Shown here one piece after another: positions 5,763-9,382 of a stretch of DNA of 9,382 bases. A program made the position numbers and the translations under genes. Source of the DNA: RGIG8775 sp045612185 (GTDB lineage: Bacteria > Bacillota > Clostridia > Oscillospirales > CAG-272); NCBI GenBank assembly GCA_045612185.1, contig JAZKYO010000154.1, forward strand, positions 1-9,382. The letters are read 5' to 3'. The notes below the pieces were generated by a model that worked only from the letters and a program-made list of their open reading frames with translations, was not told where the DNA came from and searched no databases. Positions within the stretch are counted from its first letter, which is position 1; every line of letters begins with the position of its first letter.

Positions 5763-7493
5763 ATGAAAATAAACGAAGCGGTTAAAATAACAGGACTTAC
5801 AAAAAAAGCGATTCGCTTGTATGAGAGTCGCGGTCTGATAACTGTCGGTCGCTCTGATAATGGCTACAGAGATTATTTGGAAAAAGATATCAAGCTACTG
5901 AATCAAATAAAGCTGTTAAGAACGGCAGGGGTTTCTATAACCGATATAAAACTGCTGTTTTCCGGCATGCTGTCACTTGACGATATTATTGAAAAGCGTA
6001 AAAAGGAAATAGACGCTGAAAGCGGGCTAAACTCCGAAAGGTATGCGTTTTGTGAGACTCTTGCACAGCGCATTGCCAATGGCGAGGAGCAAATAGGAGA
6101 GCCATTTATGGAAACCGATGACTCTTTTACCTGTAACCATGGGGCATTGACAATCGGAATTGATATCGGTACCACCACGATAAGCGCGGCGGTGATCGAC
6201 CTTGAAAACAAAGCTCAGGTTGAAGTGTTTTCTATTCCTCACAACTCTTATGTTGAGAGTTCTGCTTTTTTCGAACAAAGTGTTTTTGTTATTATTGATA
6301 AAGCAGAAAGAATACTTGATCTTATTTACAAAAGCTACTCCGATATAGTAAGCATTGGTATAACCGGTCAAATGCATGGGATTCTTTATCTGAATAGTGA
6401 CGGTGAGGCGGTATCAAATCTTATAAATTGGCAGGATAAGCGCGGAGATATTCCGATAAAAGACTCCATGACAGCCTGTCAGATCATAAAGCAAATAACG
6501 GGTGAGAGCATTGCGACCGGGTATGGTATATCAACTCATTATTACAATTTGATAAATGGGCTTGTTCCACAGAGCGCCGTTGGATTTTGCAGTATAATGG
6601 ACTATCTTGCCATGCGTATATGCAAAATAAAAAAGCCGATCACACATACCTCGGTTGCCGCAAGCTTCGGATTGTTTGACGTAAAAAAAGATTGCTTTAT
6701 GCACGATAAGTTATTTAAGCTTGGGATTGATGAATCTTTTTTGCCAAGGGTTGTCTCGTCCAATGAAATAATCGGCAGTTGGAATGATATACCGGTTTGT
6801 GTTGCGATAGGTGATAACCAGGCAAGCTTTTTGGGGTCTGTCAAGAATAACCGTGAAAGTGTTTTGGTCAACGTAGGAACAGGCTCGCAAATATCTGCAG
6901 TGGGTGAGAGCGAATATCTCGGTGAGGGGATCGAACGGCGTCCGTTTATAAACGGTGAGTTCCTTATTTGCGGCTCCGCTCTTTGCGGCGGCTCTGCGTA
7001 CGCTATGATAGAAGAATTTTTCAGAAGCTACGCGGCTTCCTTGGGAGTGGGCGATGGCTCACAGTACGGGGTTATAAACTCGTTGGCGGAAAAAGCATAT
7101 ATGAAAGGCGAACGTCCGCTTGCGGTAGATACCGCGTTTTGCGGGACGAGAACAGAGCCTACGCACAGAGGCTCCATAGAAAACATAGAGCTTAATAATT
7201 TTACACCGTCGGCACTGGTACTTGGGGTTATAAACGGTATGTGTGACGAGCTATATAAGTTATATTTGGCAAGTCGGTTGAAAAAGAGTCATATTGTGGC
7301 TTCCGGCGGTGCTATCAGAAAAAATCATATCCTATGCAGGGTGCTTGAAGACAAATTCGGTATGACTGTGTCGGTCAACTCGGTTAAGGAGGAGGCGGCA
7401 ACCGGTGCTGCCTTGTTTTCCGCGTGTGGAGTTGGTATGATAGAATACAAAGACGGCTTTACCGACTATATAAAATACATTGAAAAAGCGTAA
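5763..7493 (+). CDS. MerR DNA-binding domain fused to FGGY carbohydrate kinase
   Basis: This 576-residue protein joins two families. Residues 1-68 are a MerR winged helix-turn-helix (MKINEAVKITGLTKKAIRLY, then YESRGLI, then NGYRDY). Residues 69-115 look like the helix that dimerises MerR proteins. Residues 128-576 are an FGGY kinase: phosphate motif DIGTTT (134-139), GQMHG (202-206), NWQDKR (222-227), catalytic-type Asp351 in GDNQAS, NVGTGS (370-375) and ASGGA (513-517). The kinase core is about 450 residues, near full length, and its motifs look intact. GQMHG and WQD point to sedoheptulokinase- or xylulokinase-like enzymes, which phosphorylate a ketose with ATP. The sugar is not certain. The upstream dyad promoter suggests that it controls its own operon, perhaps with sugar or ATP binding altering DNA twist. 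A hydrolase and a phosphatase gene follow on the same strand. Confidence 0.9.
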   Translation: MKINEAVKITGLTKKAIRLYESRGLITVGRSDNGYRDYLEKDIKLLNQIKLLRTAGVSITDIKLLFSGMLSLDDIIEKRKKEIDAESGLNSERYAFCETLAQRIANGEEQIGEPFMETDDSFTCNHGALTIGIDIGTTTISAAVIDLENKAQVEVFSIPHNSYVESSAFFEQSVFVIIDKAERILDLIYKSYSDIVSIGITGQMHGILYLNSDGEAVSNLINWQDKRGDIPIKDSMTACQIIKQITGESIATGYGISTHYYNLINGLVPQSAVGFCSIMDYLAMRICKIKKPITHTSVAASFGLFDVKKDCFMHDKLFKLGIDESFLPRVVSSNEIIGSWNDIPVCVAIGDNQASFLGSVKNNRESVLVNVGTGSQISAVGESEYLGEGIERRPFINGEFLICGSALCGGSAYAMIEEFFRSYAASLGVGDGSQYGVINSLAEKAYMKGERPLAVDTAFCGTRTEPTHRGSIENIELNNFTPSALVLGVINGMCDELYKLYLASRLKKSHIVASGGAIRKNHILCRVLEDKFGMTVSVNSVKEEAATGAALFSACGVGMIEYKDGFTDYIKYIEKA

Positions 7494-7536
7494 GTAAAGT
7501 GAAAAATAAATTATTGAACAGAAAGGCAGACAATAT

Positions 7537-8292
7537 ATGGAGCAGAGAGAAATATTGGTCAAGTCTTCGATGGATGGAACTATGCAGCCGTCTTTGTTTT
7601 ACAGGTCGGACGTTGAGGGAAAACGCCCTTTGCTGGTTGGACTTCATACTTGGAGCTTTGATCGGTTCAATCAAATCAGCAATATGTTACCTTTGGCTGA
7701 GCGAAATGGATTTCACTTGCTTCTTCCGGATTTTCGCGGAGCCAACCTGAAAAGCAATCCGGATTGCACTAAGGCTTGCGGTTCAGAATACGCCAAGCAA
7801 GATATAAAGGACGCAATCGATTATCTTTTGGAGCATGAGAAGGTTGATAAAGATAACATTTTTTTGTTAGGAGCCAGCGGCGGCGGACATATGTCGCTTC
7901 TTATGGCAGGTATGTGCCCGCAATATTTCAAGGCAATAGGAGCTTACGTGCCAATTACTGACCTTGCCAAATGGTCGGAAGAAAAAAACGGGTATCATAG
8001 CCATATTCTTTCTTGCTGCAGCGAGAGCGTTGATGAAATGCTGAAGCGCTCTCCGATAAGGTATATTGATACCGTTGCAAAAGCAAATTTAAAAATCTTT
8101 CACGGCAAATATGATTCGGTGGTTCCGGTATCGCACAGCCTTACGTTTTACAATGCTTTGCTTGAAAAGTATCCCCAAGCGTCTGTATACTTGGATATTT
8201 TTGACGGCGGTCACGAAATGGATATGAAAATTGCCGAGTATTGGCTTTTGTCGCAATACAAAAAAACTTTAAATACAAGTGTAACAGGATAA
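7537..8292 (+). CDS. Alpha/beta hydrolase (prolyl oligopeptidase/esterase type)
   Basis: The 251-residue protein has the alpha/beta-hydrolase triad in order: nucleophile Ser114 in GASGGG, Asp193 in GKYDSVVP, and His226 in GGHEMD. GLHTW (35-39) should supply the oxyanion hole. No signal peptide is present, so it acts in the cytoplasm. The layout is that of the S9-like/acetyl-esterase group, which hydrolyses esters or small peptides. The kinase gene ends 43 bp upstream, so cotranscription is likely, and de-esterification of a sugar before phosphorylation is a fair but unproved guess. The ribosome site is weak (AAAGG at 7522-7526, 10 bases before ATG), so translation may be modest. Confidence 0.88.
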   Translation: MEQREILVKSSMDGTMQPSLFYRSDVEGKRPLLVGLHTWSFDRFNQISNMLPLAERNGFHLLLPDFRGANLKSNPDCTKACGSEYAKQDIKDAIDYLLEHEKVDKDNIFLLGASGGGHMSLLMAGMCPQYFKAIGAYVPITDLAKWSEEKNGYHSHILSCCSESVDEMLKRSPIRYIDTVAKANLKIFHGKYDSVVPVSHSLTFYNALLEKYPQASVYLDIFDGGHEMDMKIAEYWLLSQYKKTLNTSVTG

Positions 8293-8352
8293 AATTTTAA
8301 AGCCCTCGCTTTTGATCAGCCCCATTAAAAAACAAAGCTTAGGAGATTTGAA

Positions 8353-9165
8353 ATGGGAAAATTTGATGGTGTTCTGATATGCACCGATCTTGATGGAACT
8401 TTATACAAAAACGACAAGACGATTTCGCAAGAAAACCGAGACTCGATTGAGTACTTCAAGCGAGAAGGTGGACTTTTTACCTTTATTACGGGGCGCATGC
8501 CATACTACGCCCTTGATGCTTACAACGCAGTCAAGCCAAACGTGGCTTTTGGTTGCGTAAACGGCAGCGGACTGTACGACGGCGCAAAGGGAGAGTACCT
8601 TTGGACGCTTGACTTGCCGCACCGCGCCATGGAGCTTGTCAAGCATATTGACGAGCACTTTCCGTGCGTGGGTATACAGGTCTGCGGCTTCAACGAGACC
8701 TATTTTCTCAAGGAAAATGAGACAACGGTGCGCTTTCGCTCTGTTGCGGGCTTGCCGAATTTGGTTTGCGACTACGACAGTTTGCCCGAGACGATTGGCA
8801 AAATTATATTTGGAAGCGAGTCTGACAGCGAGATAGCGGCAATTGAGAGGGCGCTTAAAGCGCACCCAATGGCGGGCGAGTTTGAATTTATCCGCTCGGA
8901 AAGAACGCTGTTTGAGATACTGCCGAAGGGCGTGGACAAGGGGCTTGCTCTTTCAAAGCTCACGGAGCTTTTGGGGGTGAATGCCGAGAAAACCATCGCC
9001 GTAGGCGACTATAACAACGATATAGGAATGTTCAGGGCGGCTAAATACGGAATTGCCGTTGCCAACGCTTGCGCCGAAGCCCTTGCCGCCGCCGATTTCG
9101 TCACCGTAAGCAACGAGGAACACGCCCTCGCACGGATTATTGAGGGGATAGACGGTAAATTGTAG
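8353..9165 (+). CDS. Cof-type HAD phosphatase (subfamily IIB)
   Basis: The 270-residue cytoplasmic protein has all four HAD motifs: DLDGTL with Asp12 and Asp14, Thr46 in FITGR, Lys196 in KGVDKGLAL, and GDYNNDIGMF with Asp219 and Asp223. A cap of the C2 type lies between motifs II and III. Length and motif spacing are normal for Cof/YidA-like enzymes, which dephosphorylate sugar phosphates and other small phosphates with broad specificity. AGGAGA at 8341-8346 is 6 bases before ATG. It follows the hydrolase by 60 bp with no clear terminator between, so it is probably the last gene of the kinase operon. If so, a phosphatase paired with a sugar kinase could guard against sugar-phosphate build-up. 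That role is inference. Confidence 0.9.
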   Translation: MGKFDGVLICTDLDGTLYKNDKTISQENRDSIEYFKREGGLFTFITGRMPYYALDAYNAVKPNVAFGCVNGSGLYDGAKGEYLWTLDLPHRAMELVKHIDEHFPCVGIQVCGFNETYFLKENETTVRFRSVAGLPNLVCDYDSLPETIGKIIFGSESDSEIAAIERALKAHPMAGEFEFIRSERTLFEILPKGVDKGLALSKLTELLGVNAEKTIAVGDYNNDIGMFRAAKYGIAVANACAEALAAADFVTVSNEEHALARIIEGIDGKL

Positions 9166-9205
9166 TTTACCGCCTCGCCGGCGGGGGCGTCACGGCTTCG
9201 CCCCC
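9153..9205 (+). terminator. Tandem hairpins at the end of the kinase operon
   Basis: CGGTAAA (9153-9159) pairs with TTTACCG (9166-9172), spanning the phosphatase stop codon. GGGGGCG (9183-9189) then pairs with CGCCCCC (9199-9205) around a 9-base loop. The GC-rich stem is strong, but only ACGGTTTAAAG follows it, without a long T-run, so termination may be incomplete or helped by other factors. Confidence 0.5.
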
Positions 9206-9289
9206 ACGGTTTAAAGAGTGTGAGAACATAGCCGACGCACACCGAAAAACTCGGCTAAACACCTCGTTTTTCTGCGCATAAATGCGTTC

Positions 9290-9327
9290 GTTTGTAGGGA
9301 CCGGCGTCCTCGACGGTCCATGCAAAC
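9290..9327. repeat. Long imperfect inverted repeat (intergenic element)
   Basis: Positions 9290-9303 pair with 9314-9327 with one mismatch and one G-U pair, around a 10-base loop (GTTTGTAGGGACCG with CGGTCCATGCAAAC). GTAGGGACCGGCG-like elements recur between genes in gut Clostridia; this is recalled and was not searched. They are probably mobile or structural repeats rather than terminators. Confidence 0.5.
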
Positions 9328-9352
9328 ACAATTAAAATATCAAACAAAATGG

Positions 9353-9380
9353 TTGTTATATCAATTAAATTTGTTATACA
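9353..9380 (+). promoter_or_regulatory. Weak promoter-like pair near the window end
   Basis: TTGTTA (9353-9358) and TATACA (9375-9380) are 16 bp apart, each with four of six consensus bases. TTGTTATA is also a direct repeat (9353-9360, 9371-9378). It would drive a gene beyond the window. Positions 9206-9289 hold small stems but nothing I can assign. Confidence 0.25.
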
Positions 9381-9382
9381 TA

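Overview
The window reads as one stretch of a low-to-moderate GC Gram-positive genome, most likely a gut-type Clostridia (Bacillota). The reasons are strong AAGGAG-type Shine-Dalgarno sites, lipoprotein signal peptides with Firmicutes-style lipoboxes, sigma-A-like promoters, and short hairpin repeats in the end intergenic regions. All convincing genes are on the + strand. The taxon is inference; there is no rRNA or other marker gene here.

Positions 1-358 hold no intact gene. They contain a hairpin repeat (40-60), an AT-rich tract, and an extended -10 promoter (200-205) preceded by a TTTGTAAC direct repeat with 11-bp phasing. After these comes a relic of the membrane-protein gene found intact at 2485-3120, with about 590 bp missing between two AAGAAAGC repeats. 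Next is a damaged small membrane-protein gene (412-711, with an apparent out-of-frame start at 359).

Positions 740-5639 carry a colinear set of cell-surface genes: a small acidic lipoprotein (740-1213), a lipoprotein with about eight YD-type repeats (1387-2445), a six-helix membrane protein (2485-3120), a lipid-anchored HAD-superfamily phosphatase (3287-4333) and an HxxxD acyltransferase (4401-5639). Spacings of 28-173 bp and no strong internal terminator fit one transcription unit, possibly one that senses or responds to envelope conditions. That role is inference.

Positions 5669-9205 are a second unit with its own promoter. Its 19-bp spacer contains a TACCC-TCG-GGGTA dyad, the classic layout of a MerR-regulated promoter. 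The first gene (5763-7493) encodes a MerR DNA-binding domain fused to a complete-looking FGGY carbohydrate kinase, closest by motif to sedoheptulokinase/xylulokinase types. It is followed by an alpha/beta hydrolase (7537-8292) and a Cof-type HAD phosphatase (8353-9165), then a GC-rich hairpin. The simplest model is that the sugar kinase controls its own operon, with the esterase preparing a sugar or sugar ester and the phosphatase trimming sugar phosphates. The MerR-kinase fusion is the most interesting item in the window.

Positions 9166-9382 hold hairpins, a second inverted-repeat element and a weak promoter-like pair pointing out of the window.
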